The notes under the pieces: model-generated
Told to the model about the DNA's origin: nothing
Databases searched by the model: none
The model's input: the letters and a program-made list of their open reading frames with translations, nothing else
Shown here: one piece after another, positions 35,786-46,774 of the stretch
Position numbering within the stretch: the first letter of the stretch is position 1
Layout: each line of letters opens with the position of its first letter
Program-made: the position numbers and the translations under genes
Assembly (NCBI GenBank): GCA_017893485.1
Contig: CM030366.1
Coordinates: 99,073,085-99,137,084, forward strand
Length of the DNA stretch: 64,000 bases
Source of the DNA: Hemerocallis citrina
Lineage: Eukaryota > Streptophyta > Magnoliopsida > Asparagales > Asphodelaceae
Direction: 5' to 3'

Positions 35786-38260
35786 TGTGTAACCGTGTCT
35801 AGGGTGATCGTGGGTGTAGGACGGGTGTCTTCCTCCAAGACCACCGTCGACACTGGGCATGGTCGCAAGTTTTTCTGCGAGCTCATCGTAGCCCGTTCAG
35901 TTTCCCAACCCCTAATCTTGTTGAGTAATAGAGCATTACGCTCTTTGTCACAAACTTCTAAGCCACATGTTTGAGCAAGAGTAAAAACATCTGAATCTGA
36001 CATAAAATTTAAGACAGACGCTAAAAAACTTTTCATACCTCCATCCGCGAATTTTGCTGCTTTGGCCGCCGCGGCTACCTCCAGATAGTCATCCAGGGAC
36101 TCCACATGAGCCCTCTTGGGTGATCGCAGAACCCTGAACCCAGCTGTCCTGACAGGTGCGCTGGAGCTAGGCCCAGGCGCTGATTCTGGAAGGGTGGATA
36201 AGACCAACTCTGGTGAGAGTGCCCTCTGCGTGTCCGCAATAAACTCTAGCTCCTCTGATTCCCCATCTGAAAAAGTGAAATCTACATCCAAATTCAATCG
36301 CTCATCAACGTCCTTATCACTATCTGCCTGCTGATCTACCACATGTATAGTAGGCTCTCTCTTCACGGACTCCTCATTGAGCCCACAGATTGATGGCGAT
36401 TTACCCATAGTTGCGTGATTTCCCATAGTGGACCCCTCAATGGGCCCTCTAAACTTTGAGAGTTGAAGCTCGCTTTGTTTGGACCCCTCTTTGGGCCCAC
36501 TAACAAAGTTAGAATCATTATAAATGATCTTCCCTTGCACTAAATTATCCCCGCTGGCATACCTTAGCCCTGGAGTTGCTCCGTGATCCAGCGGACCTTC
36601 GCTCACTATGTTCGAGGCGTCATAAACCCACCGCTCACTGCCAGAACACGATAAGCTGGATCCTGCACCGCGAGTGAGAATACACCTCTCCTCGATAAAT
36701 TCAGCGCCCGCTGTCTTTTGTGGAGCGATAGGCACTTCATTCCTATTGCCATCTCCATGTGGTGTCCTCTGTAGTGGGGGCGTTACTATCAAAGGAAGTT
36801 GCTCTGTCTTCTTGCCTTCACCAACTCCCTTTGAGTTTTTTCCTTTGCTGCCGCTACCCACTCCAATTCCATTCTGAGCTCTCCCCTTTAACAGCTCAAC
36901 CACTCCACCCCCTGCTTCTCTCCCCTTTTGGGTAGTCTCTCTGTTGCTAGCTCTTCCGCTGCTCGTCTTCTTCCCCAAAGAAGAAGTTTCCTTCCTTGGC
37001 TCAAGACCCAAGGCTACCGACTCTCGACTCTTTTGGGGGTGGCTTTGCAGATCTGGCATGTCTTTCGTGGTCATTTTGCCTTTTCCCCTTTTGCGCAGTC
37101 TGCGTTTCCTGTTTGCTCCTCTATGGTTTCTTCCTTACCAACTCCGACCTGTTGGCATCTACTTTGGGCTTTGCTTTGAAGCTCCTTTCCCTGAGATCTT
37201 TTTGGGGCCGCGTTACCTTCCAGATCTGGTATCCTCGAACGATCCACCGTAGGATCCGTTGAGATGATCTTCCCTGAGTGATAGGGGTCGTTGGATCCGA
37301 GAGACAAGTCTCTTTGTCGCCCCTCTTTGCACGTAATATTTCCTCCGGTACTGATCCCTACTCCGCCGCTCCTTGGCGTCGCTCTTGCTCCCTCGCCGCT
37401 GTGATGATCTCTCGGTGAGCCCTTTCAATCTCGTGGGCCCCATTTATCGTTAAGTCCAGCCGTGGTGAAACCACTTGGCTGTACGATCTATTGTCTCTGA
37501 GGGCGGAAGCAGGGGAGGGGGACATGATGGCTGTTTGCTCCTTTGGTGGGTCAATTCGCTTGTCGAGTACGAATTTGATTAGATAAGAGTCTTCGTAGGA
37601 GAAGACTTTGGCGAAGCGCGGCATCCTTGAGATGTCGGCGCTCCTTAGGAGAATTCTTGCGGAGATAATCTCAGATCGTCGCACCGTTTTCTCATCAATC
37701 TCTTCAACGGTTCCAAATTCCTCAACAATCTCTTGGATTGCCTCTCGCTTCTAGAAGTGTAGGGGAACGTTGTGGATCCAGATCCAAAATTTGTCTCCTT
37801 AGGGATGTACGGCTCCAAAGGAAAGCGTCCACGCACTGAATTCGAGTTTGAAATGCCCAAAGTCGATAGTCCCCAAGCTCACCACCTCTGTGACCTTTTC
37901 CGGAGTTGGGAATGAGATAAGAAATTGCATGTGGCACATCTTCTTGGCAACCCAGTCTCTATGGGCTCTCATCGGCCACTTATGAGTAAGAGCTTGCATA
38001 ATGTTCACTTCTGAGGGTCTCCCTGCTCTGACTGTGGCAATTGCACACTATTGCCGCAGCCACCGTTCTTCGTTCTTGATCAAATCAAGGCTCCTTGCGA
38101 GCCGAATTACTGTGGGGTTATCGGGAGACCTACCTCGACTCACTGGTCGCTCTTCGTCGCTATGAGTCTCCACCACATTGGTGCATACGTAAGATAGATG
38201 CCCCCACTTTATACATTTGAGGCAACGGACCTTTTTGGTGCTCTTCTCATTTCTGCTTTT
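35782..38260 (-). pseudogene. LINE-B ORF1, truncated at its N-terminus
   Basis: Begins inside the knuckle region (RCLKCIKWGHLSYVC near 38200), then RDWVAKKMCHMQFLISFP (near 37950), the DUF4283-like block with RFAKVFSYEDSYLIKFVLDKR-like residues (near 37600), and an open 430-codon C-terminal stretch (37074-35782) with ESLDDYLEVAAAAK and NALLLNKIRGWETER. Ends with TGA overlapping the ORF2 start as ATGA (35785-35782). It is the RNA-binding partner of ORF2. Confidence 0.85.
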
Positions 38261-38870
38261 GGCTTCTAAAATAGCACCTAAGGGGTTGAGTGTAGAGAGT
38301 ACGAGAGTTGTAGGAATGAGTTGTGAAGTAAGTGGAACGATGAGATGAAGAGAATGAACAAAATGAGCTGGGCTCTCATTTGCTCCCTTTTCTTATACAT
38401 GGCCTGCCAATCGAAAAGGGATGGGGAGGTATGGCTTGGTGTTTGGATTGAGCCTACAACCATCAAATGTCATGTAGCCACCCAAAAAATATCAATTCAA
38501 AACTTTTACCCACTCCTAGCCCGTAACCGGCCACTCTACTCCATTATTTCATTTATTTATTTATTATTCTTTTTGTTTGTGTATTTGTAGGCTATGTTAC
38601 AATATGTTCATGTGACAAGTTGTGCACATGAACAAGTTGTATGGTTTGAGCTCATTTAAGGCCTAGCCCATGTGAGTGAAATTAGCTTGCGCTTAACCAT
38701 ACAACACAAATTTGTTGGCTCACAACATACACCTACAATTTCGTTGCAAATTAAAAAAAAAGTATCAGCCCAAATAATTAATCAAAAAAATATTTACTAG
38801 CCTCGCAATCACACTCACATATAAAAATATCTTTATACAAAATGTTGTTAATTATTTTAGGGGTATTACA

Positions 38871-39053
38871 TGATTAATGTAAACCAGATCAAATCTTCAG
38901 AGAACATTACCGATCTCTTGACAAAATTCCTCCCAAAGTCCAGATTTCAAAAGTTAGTAGATCAGATTGACATGAAAAAAGTTCTGCAGATTGACATATA
39001 AATGTATAGACTGATAAATTTTTAGGCTGAGAAGTAATGACCAAATGTATTAT

Positions 39054-39096
<43 letters not shown>

Positions 39097-39451
39097 GGGG
39101 GTTCATTTAAGTTCATGTAAGAACTAAATGTAATAAATTTTAGTGATTTTGAGGGGGATCATCGTGCAGGTGCAAGCATCCTGAAAATGCTAATGGAGAC
39201 ATCCTAAAGAATGTCTTGGTGCGTTATATTGTTTTCCTTTGATGATGTTTTCTTTTCATTGGGTTTTTCCTTTGAAAAGTTTTAATGAGGCAATATAAGT
39301 CACACCCATTTTGATTCCTGAAAAATTATATTTCTGAAGAATTAGTTATACTCTTTTCTTTCACTACAGATTTTTTCCAAATGTGAATTTCTCCTTAGAA
39401 AAGTTTTTAATGAGGCTATGTTTTAAAGTGGACATCCAAGGTGGAGTGTAG
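38871..39451 (+). pseudogene. Copia pol C-terminus and 3' untranslated part
   Basis: Opens with INVNQIKSSENITDLLTKFLPKS-like sequence and QKLVDQIDM (38871-38980), the conserved end of copia RNase H, continuing the frame cut at 28309. A 40-base G run (39056-39095) and a polypurine-type stretch (AAGGTGGAGTG) just before the 3' LTR follow. Confidence 0.75.
39056..39095. repeat. Poly-G run of 40 bases
   Basis: The longest of the window's homopolymers. It lies between the copia pol end and the 3' LTR. Confidence 0.95.
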
Positions 39452-40509
39452 TGAAACGGTGACCACCTATTAGGTGGCAGTAGGGGTGGGCATCGGTCGG
39501 TATCCGACCTAATATGGACCATCCACCACCGATCCAAAGAAGATCGGTTTTTTAGTTTTCTCATCAGCAACCAATCCGAGCCTTAATTAGATCGGTTTCC
39601 ATCCAAGCCGATTAAGCTCGGTTTGGATTAAATTGGATGGCCGGTTTGGCGTGCTACTTTTCACCTCCAACATCATTCACATTTCGTTAAAATTTAAAAG
39701 ATCAACTTCAATCAAACTTAAGAAATAACCTGATATTTGTTGTTTATAAATGAATTTAAAATGAAGATTTATAAAACCACAAATTACTAATGAATTTTAC
39801 ACTAATTGTTTGAGATGATGACGTTTAAATGGGTGAGATACATTACTAATCTTAGTTTATTCTCATAAAAGAAACATCAATAACCATAGCTAATTGAATT
39901 TCAGGTACAATAAAAAATATTTAGAAAATAATTTATGCTTGACTTGATTAAAGTAAATACAAATGTTACATCAACTTTTCATTATTCTATTAAGCTGAGC
40001 CACATTGTAAATCAAGTATTTCTCAACAACATAACACAAATGATTATAGAGAATCAAAACATAGGTAGAACAACTGCTCGGTTTGTATAAAATTAAAGGA
40101 GACATTTGAATCTCCAAGAAATGAGAAATGTCTGTTTGTATATTCAAGAAATTAAATGAGAACTATATTTTTAATGGACTACTGCATAGAGGTACGGTCG
40201 GTTCGGTTTCATCGGTTATTTGAAAGCTCCATCCAACAACCGATCCGGTCCAGTTGGTTATTGGAGACCAAGAACGGGACCAACCCAAACCCCCAATTGG
40301 TTCGGTTAAAAACCGGTCGGTTCGGGTTGGATTGGTTTGGATTGGTCGGTTCGGATAATAGTTGCCCACCCCTAGGTGACGGCCCAAGCCCACCTATTCA
40401 AGTAGCGGCCCAATCACAGTACCAAACCCTAACCTTAATATTCCCTCTATATATATGTTATGAATTAATAGCCACGATGATTGATTCGACTATACCTCTC
40501 CATGTAACA
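39452..40509 (+). repeat. Copia 3' LTR, interrupted by a hAT element
   Basis: Matches the 5' LTR: TGAAACGGTGACCACCTATT at 39452 and GGCCCAATCACAGTACCAAA to TGTAACA (40400-40509). The split is at 39481-40374. Confidence 0.78.
39481..40374. mobile_element. Non-autonomous hAT transposon, 894 bp
   Basis: Terminal inverted repeats TAGGGGTGGGCA and TGCCCACCCCTA, flanked by 8-bp direct repeats GGTGGCAG and GGTGACGG (6 of 8 identical) in the copia LTR. Subterminal zones are dense in CGGTTCGG/CCGATCC motifs, as often seen for hAT transposase binding. The interior is AT-rich without coding. Confidence 0.75.
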
Positions 40510-40937
40510 CTTTCGTTGTACCCAAAACGATTATGATCTAAATGATAAATTAGAATAGTCCTGTAATCCCATTAGGAAAATCGAAAAGCCTATCTTATTT
40601 GGTTTGCCCGAGCTCCTATAAACCATGCAAGAATAAATCCAAGTAATCAAATCAATCACCATAAACCATGCATGATAGGGAAACAAAACTAATTTGCATG
40701 AGTCAAACTAATTTTCCCTGTGATAATTGGAGTCGAAGAAGTTAGATGGTAATAAGATTTAGATGTAAATCCAAGTGCATGTCGAATACTGCTAAATCTA
40801 ACCAAGTTTTCATCTCCCAAACTTGTAACCTATATTCGAATATTCCATATCACTCCCTCCTTCAAAAAACGATAAGGAAAAAAAAAAGACAATAAATGTA
40901 CAGTTTATTGCATCGCTCCTGCCACCTAACAGCTCAC
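40510..40937. other. Intergenic sequence with no recognised feature
   Basis: AT-rich, no coding frame, tRNA or repeat recognised between the copia 3' end and the MITE. Confidence 0.4.
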
Positions 40938-40946
40938 CATCTCCTC

Positions 40947-41456
40947 GATTTTTTCCCAAAATGACCTACTTTTTAAAAATAAATACAAAACTGACCCACT
41001 TTCAAAACATGTTACTGAAAAAACATGTTACCAAATTGATCCACTCGTTGTTTCAAATAACGAATCTAGTTCAATTCGGGTCACTGTTCGAAACAACAAG
41101 TGTAGCTTTAGTGTTTTGAGACTCTGCCAGATTTCTCCAAGTATTGGAGAAATTTCTATAACTAAACTCGATATTTCAAATAATGATCCTAATTGAATTA
41201 GATTCACTGTTTCAAACGAGTAGTTCATTAGGGTTACTGTTCGAAATAGCGAGTTTAGCTTTAGTGTTTTGAAAAATTACGAGATTTCTCAAAGTATTGG
41301 AGAAATTTCTACAACTAAACTCGTTATTTCAAACAGCGAGCTTATTATCAAATAATTCGCTGTTTCAAACAGCGAATATGTCAATTGGTAATTAGTTTCG
41401 AAAGTGGATCAGTTTGGTATTTATTTTTGAAAAGTGGGTCATTTGGGAAAAATTTC
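40947..41456. mobile_element. MULE-type MITE with 9-bp target duplication
   Basis: About 510 bp. Long terminal inverted repeats include TCCCAAAATGACCTACTTTT on the left and the complement at 41415-41450. Flanking 9-bp direct repeats are CATCTCCTC (40938-40946) and CGTCTCCTC (41457-41465), one mismatch; 9 bp is the usual MULE duplication. Inside are palindromes such as TCGCTGTTTCAAACAGCGA (41358-41376). The ends resemble the left end of the MULE at 43265, so it is probably a deletion derivative. Confidence 0.8.
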
Positions 41457-43019
41457 CGTCTCCTCTCTTTTTGTCCCTCTTCTCTCTTGTGTTCGGTCGA
41501 CGATGATCCCCCCTCCCATCCCCAATGCAGTCATTCCTAAATCCATCCCGTCCCCTTCCTCCGACTCCTCCTTCGCGCCACCAGGGACCCACCAACACCC
41601 AGACCCGACGATGCCTTCCCATTTCTGTCAACGTGTCCAGCCGTCGAGCAAGGCATCCGGCCGTCGTGCCTGGTCCTGAAGTCAAGTGAGGCTTCCGGCC
41701 TCCTGCCTTCGTGCTGACGACCTACTGGCAACGACAACCTCCACATCGGTGACGACTTGGAGTTGGGGGTGAGTTGATTGGGGCTGGGGTTGGGGTTAGG
41801 TTAGGGTTGGTTGGATTTGCTAGATGTTTGCTCGGTTGTTCTTCACGGTTGCCACCATGTCCACACTCTCGGGGCCAATCACGGCGATCTGCGGCTATCA
41901 TTTGGTTTTTCGAGGGTTGGTAGTGCGTGTGAAGAAGTCGGGTGTGCTTTTCTATCTGCGATTCGCAATGATGAGCGAGTTAGTGAGGATGGAAGTGCCG
42001 AAGTGCAAGACGACAGGGATTTTATTTGTGTGGGGGGTTGGTGGTACTATCTGAGTTGGGTGTGTCCCGGTGTGAAAATTGCGGTGTAGTACAGTTATGG
42101 GGCTAGGGCCCGAAGATGGGCCCCCCTCATGAGATGTGCTCAATCTCTACTCATGTGCCTTACGCCTTCTACCGACGCCATCGTCCGTCTCCTTATATGG
42201 TGCCGGAACGGTTCCTTCGCCGCCACCACCATGTCCATGCTCTCGGGGCCGATTACGGTGATCTGCAGCCATGATTTGGGCCTCCAGGGTTGGTGTAGTC
42301 GGCAAAGTAGTCAGGGTTTGTGTTGATGGCAGCGCCAAAGATTGTGGCTGGAGCTTGTACCCCGTTCTGTTGGGGTATTTTCTTCTGGGCGGGGGCTGCA
42401 TCCGAGCTGCTTCACTTGATGACCACAGTCAACGGGGCACCACCACTACTAAGCCCTCATAATGAAAGATGTTGCCCAACGCCATCGCTCGGTGTGACGA
42501 GAGGAGAAGGTGATACTTCATTCAGCTGGATCTTGTGCTGGTTTTTTTATGAGAGAGAGAGTGAGAGAGTGAGAGAGTGAGAGAGTGAGTGAGTGAGTGA
42601 AGATATTGCTCCTCACTACTCTATGTTGGTGGTGGTCTGTATTTGTGAAAAATCACTGGAGATAGCAAGGGCGTGAGAGAGGCGAATGTATCCTCTTCAC
42701 GACTCTCTGCTTGACTGTGATTTGTGGTGGGGGAGTTATTATAGCATGTTTGTGGGAGGATAGGGGGTGTAGACTGAGCTTGGCGGTTGTCAAAACTCTG
42801 CCTACGGGGCTTGGGCCCAAAGATGGGGCCCCTAGCGAGTAGACTGAGCTCGACAGTTGTCAAAACTTGGCCTGCGGGGCTTAAGCCCAAGATGGGGTCC
42901 CCCAACGAGGTGAAGGTAGGGATCGGCGGGTGATAAAATTCTGCCAGACTAGTTTCAGGTGGGTGTGCATGTGCCGTGGATGTAGTTTATGAAGCTAAAC
43001 TAACGTACATAAAATTTTG
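41457..43019. other. GC-richer region with diverged repeat modules, unclassified
   Basis: A module around CTCTCGGGGCC and ATCTGC (41860-41930) recurs at 42235-42300. A second module, GGGCTT-GGCCC-AAGATGGGG, recurs at 42800-42840 and 42875-42905. A (GA)n-type repeat lies at 42550-42600. No frame matches a family known to me. Part of it may be the 3' UTR of the LINE fragment that follows. Confidence 0.35.
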
Positions 43020-43218
43020 TTGGACCGAGCACGTTTGTCGGCCCACCCTCCAGAGTTGTTGAAGGGATTTTATGTTTGTACGGGTTATGTTGCTTCATGT
43101 ATGTTCTATTTTCTATTTGTAGGTTGTAACTGAGCCCAGTACTCTGGGTTTGTTTCTTTAATTTCTTATTAATGAAACAGGGTGTCCATATTCCACCTTT
43201 TCCTTCAAAAAAAAAAAC
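43020..43218 (+). mobile_element. LINE 3' end fragment, plus strand, with poly-A tail
   Basis: Contains AGTACTCTGGGTTTG and TTATTAATGAAACAGGGTG, then TTCCACCTTTTCCTTC and an A tail (43207-43217). The same order occurs at the minus-strand 3' ends of LINE-A and LINE-B. Its 5' limit is unknown, since 5'-truncated LINEs can be very short. It abuts the left end of the MULE. Confidence 0.65.
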
Positions 43219-43339
43219 AAATAGCCATAAGAAATTATGTTTTCAGATAAATGGGTGGAGAGAAGCATTTTTTTCCAAGATGACACTTTTTGACAATATT
43301 TCCCAAACTGACCCAGTTTCACAAGTATTTTCCAAATTG

Positions 43340-43530
43340 ACCTACTCACTATCTCAGATATGTGATAACGAGTGTAAGCTTAGTTATTTCTCCACCACAA
43401 GGAGAAAAAACTCACAGAGAAATAGGAAACTCAGGCTCGCTGTCTCAGACAGCGAGCGTGGTTCTACCACACTCGCGATCTCAGACAGCGAGTGTCGATT
43501 GGGTTTTTTTAACTCAGACTCGTTGTCTCT
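43340..43530. repeat. Palindromes near the MULE left end
   Basis: Includes TCGCTGTCTCAGACAGCGA (43437-43455) and variants at about 43344-43372 and 43470-43492. The same consensus occurs in the MITE at 40947 and in the array at 49985. Confidence 0.8.
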
Positions 43531-44339
43531 CTCACCTGTTCACTTATATTTCTCTCCATTCCCAAATTCGAAAGAGAAACCCCAAACCATAGCCTCCCCA
43601 AATTTGACCTCTCTCAAACAAAAACCCTTCAAAATTGATTTTGATCCACTTCATCCCTCACAACCATTTCTCCTCCTACTCTCAAAACCCTAAACCCATC
43701 ATCCAAGATCTCCAAATTTATTGAATTTGGGAATGTGTAAAAGGATTGCGGCGGAAAGAAGTTCATTCATCTCATCCTCATTCTCTAACTCCTAAAGCAT
43801 GCATGTATCGTACGATATGTCTCCATACGTTTGCCTTTTGATTTTGGGTTGACTTTGACAGTGAATTTGTTAGAAATGTTCATAAATTGTGTTGCTTGAA
43901 TTGGAATTTATGGATTGGTTTAGTCGGAATATCTAGATTTAGTTTCGAGGCTAACAATGTGTTCTTACCATGACTAGCTTTACTACTGAACACTAAGAAC
44001 ATAAGACCACTTCACTACTAAACACTACCCAAACTACTAAAATCTAAGTACACAATATCTTACCATAGTTCATACACAGTATCTTATTACTAAACGCTAA
44101 GAACATAGTTTGTTTAGTTCCCATGGGTACCGTACGTGAACACAATATCTAGTTATAGTTTGTATAGTGGTGTTGAATGAGTTGATTTGTTAGTGGTTTG
44201 GTGTTAAATAGTAGATAAGGATCCTAGTTGATAATAACATGTGCTTCTTCAACTTCTTAAATTATATGTGTAGGTTGTATTATTGTTTAATTGGTGATAA
44301 GGAATTGTTATATTTGTAGTGTACTCTTCGTTATTACAT

Positions 44340-46507
44340 ATGACATGAACGCGGGGTAATCTTGAAGAAGGATCAAGTAGTAGACCCCCAAGTAAACGAG
44401 GCGGGGGACCACGAACTTATTATGGACAACCTCCGATTAGTAGTTGTCGCAGTGGTGGAACTGGACATACAAATGTAAGATTAAGTTTTCTTTCTTCGAG
44501 CATATGGATTTTGCTTCAATAAAATGCCATATCGTCGAATTGATGATTATTGTTTTTTGTAATGTAGGTCTTACCTAATCCATCTTCTTCGCCAAATGAG
44601 CTAGACCTGTCTTCATCAGCTTTTGTTCCACCCAAAGGTCCCAGTCCTCTCGACCCAATACTCTTGACATTGCAAGCACAACATCGTTCAAAATCCGTGT
44701 GAGACGGACAATCAAAGGAGTGTCCTTTCCGCGGGCATGCCACCTTGCCCATGCATCCACGTATTCATGAGCTGTGACAGGATTGTGGGTTGTACGGTAT
44801 TGGTTTGATGAGTTCAATTAATGCCGATCGACCTCTCCTAACTGCCTTTCTCGAGAGACGGTGTCCGGAAATGCACACTTTTCACTTTCCAGTAGGGGAG
44901 ATGTCTGTCACGCTATAGGATGTTGCATTGATCACAACTTTTCACATCAATGGACAAGTCGTCACTGCGATGATGGGCTGCTATCCAGAGTTTTTAATCC
45001 CAGAATACCTCGGCGGTATGACGGATCCTAGGGCAATTATCGGGAAATCTCTTCGGTTGAAATGGTTAAAGCGTACTTTCACCGACAAGTTGAATGAAGA
45101 TTCCAATGATTTCGAAGTCGAGTGCTATTGTAAGGCATACATAATGTCATTGTTTGGTGGTTTCATGTTCCTGAACTTGATTGGCCACTCGGTCCCGCTA
45201 ATATACTTGCCTCTGATTCGCAGATCTTTGAAAAGTTCAAACGTATAGTTGGGGTAGTGCGGCATTAGCTATGTTATATATGAGTTTGTTCAACTTTGCT
45301 CTCGGTGTGGTTCAGATGAATGGGACGATGCTTTTGCTACAAGTCTGGAGTTGGGAATGTATACATGTTGGTAGACCTTGTGTCAGTTGGCAATCATCAA
45401 AGTGGTTGCTTGTTCCTGGGGACCTACACATGTTACCTCCACAAGATGTATACTAGTCTGGGTCTCTCCCATGGAAGGCTAACCCAAATCGTTGCTTGAC
45501 ATATTATCAGGATGAGCTAGATACATTGACAGATGACTGCGTTAAGTAGGAGCCAAATACGGAGGAACATTTAGCGAGACTGCCACATGTTTGCACGGTG
45601 AGTCGTGAGCTATGGCTGACAAGGGTACCTCTCGTCAACTTTGGGATAGTGGAGTTCTATTTTGCTAGTAGAGTACTTCGACAATTTGGACTCCTTCAGA
45701 GTATTCCGGTTGTACAATCATATAATGCTGAATTGCATGCTATAACCGGTATGAGTTAACAGTCGAGTCATGATTAGGCGACATGTTTGCAAACCCACGT
45801 CGACATGTGGGATGCACACCGTTTTGATGAAGTTATTGTCAATATTACTCAGTTCGATGCATCTTTACCTGGGACATATATGATGTTGTTTCGGAGAATG
45901 ACTAGGCTTTATATCTTTCAGACATCCCAAATTCTAGCGGGTGTGCAAGTACCGGTTCGGCGATGAGCCGCCGATCCAACTGATGACCATTCAATTCTTT
46001 TGCCGATGTACCCACCAAAGGCAACACTGATTCGGAAACTCATAAGTATTATTATGTAGTTATTTTGTTGTTTTTTTGAAATTATTTTAACATATACATC
46101 CCTACATCATTTATTTTATCATGTTTTTGGTTAATTTGTAGTTGGCCCAAACTTGGATTCAGGAGAAAGAATGTGCTCGTGTGTTAAAGAGCAATGTTGG
46201 CGAACCAATGAAGGAGTTCGTACGGAAAATGGTTATGTCGTATCGGGCACAAGCTAATCTCATTGGTGAAGGAGCTAGTTTAGATGCTTTATTGGCGACT
46301 CCTGTGCACCAAACATACCAGTGTAACCGTCGTAAGAAAATGGCATCCAGACCTCCATATCATCAGAGAGTTTTATAGCAACAACGAGAAGAGGAAGGGC
46401 ATGTCGTTGAGCCAGAAAGAGAGTTAGAAGAAAATGTCCAAGAGCCACAAGAACAAGAAGATGATGAAATCCTCATTTTGGGTGTTACTCAAGTCACTCC
46501 AAAATGA
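44340..46507 (+). pseudogene. Plant mobile domain (PMD/MAIN-like) gene, decayed
   Basis: From 44568 the plus strand reads LDPILLTLQAQHRSKSV, then GIGLMSSINADRPLLTAFLE, RRCPEMHTFHFPVGEMSVTL, and LITTFHINGQVVTAMMGCYP, the characteristic PMD start (typically WRPETHTFHLPVGEMTVTL). An open stretch (44928-45248) continues with IIGKSLRLKWLKRTF. Later pieces are ITQFDASLPGTYMMLFRRMT (45850) and a C-terminal tail with DDEILILGVTQ (46460-46505). Stops occur throughout. PMD proteins include the nuclear MAIN/MAIL1 and many transposon copies. The C-terminal open frame 46142-46378 is part of this gene. Position and strand place it inside the MULE. Confidence 0.78.
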
Positions 46508-46774
46508 AATAAACGGCAAAGGAGACCCCCAATTTTTTTTACCCCGGATTTATGATTTCCTAACTTTTATGTTTATTTGAAATTTATGTAATATTCTCAT
46601 GTATTCGTCGACTTAAATGGTATGCAATAGGTCATTGTGTTATATGGTTTGGGTTGGTTGTGGTGCACCACTCGGTTATACTTGTTTTGGTTGGTTAATG
46701 TGCACCACTCATGTTGGGTTATTTGGATGTGATGAATGTATGTTGTCGAACCAATGAAGTATCTAAAGGTATGG

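Larger units (their letters stand above)
31886..38262 (-). mobile_element. LINE-B: 5'-truncated L1-type retrotransposon, same family as LINE-A
   Basis: On the minus strand it begins within the second zinc knuckle of ORF1 (near 38250) and ends with ATTAATGAAACAGGGTG plus an A tail at 31886-31893. ORF1 and ORF2 are homologous to LINE-A along their length. The 5' truncation is typical of incomplete reverse transcription. A possible degenerate target duplication (CTTCTC-rich sequence beside both ends) is not convincing. Confidence 0.88.
28310..38870 (+). mobile_element. LTR-like element (probable solo LTR) in copia pol, hosting LINE-B
   Basis: Starts TGTAGCGCCCC and ends GGGGTATTACA, a TG...CA structure, flanked by a perfect 5-bp target duplication TGATT (28305-28309 and 38871-38875). 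The copia reading resumes across it. Without LINE-B (about 31886-38262) it is about 4.2 kb and non-coding, which fits a large chromovirus-type solo LTR. Internal genes of such an element were not found. The class is inferred from the termini. Confidence 0.8.
23645..40509 (+). mobile_element. Ty1/copia LTR retrotransposon, decayed, with nested insertions
   Basis: 5' LTR at 23645-23831 and 3' LTR at 39452-40509 share the start TGAAACGGTGACCACCTATT and the end region up to TGTAACA. Between them are gag/integrase remnants, a pol region (26700-28309) and the very end of pol (38871-39000). Pol is split by the LTR-like element 28310-38870, which contains LINE-B. The 3' LTR is split by a hAT element. 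The short LTR and the ACACGTTATCAGC string after the 5' LTR fit Retrofit/Ale-type copia elements. Without insertions the element is about 5.4 kb. Confidence 0.85.

Noticed and set aside
31870..38290. A target duplication for LINE-B
   Set aside because: CT-rich strings beside both ends are only loosely alike and may be chance.
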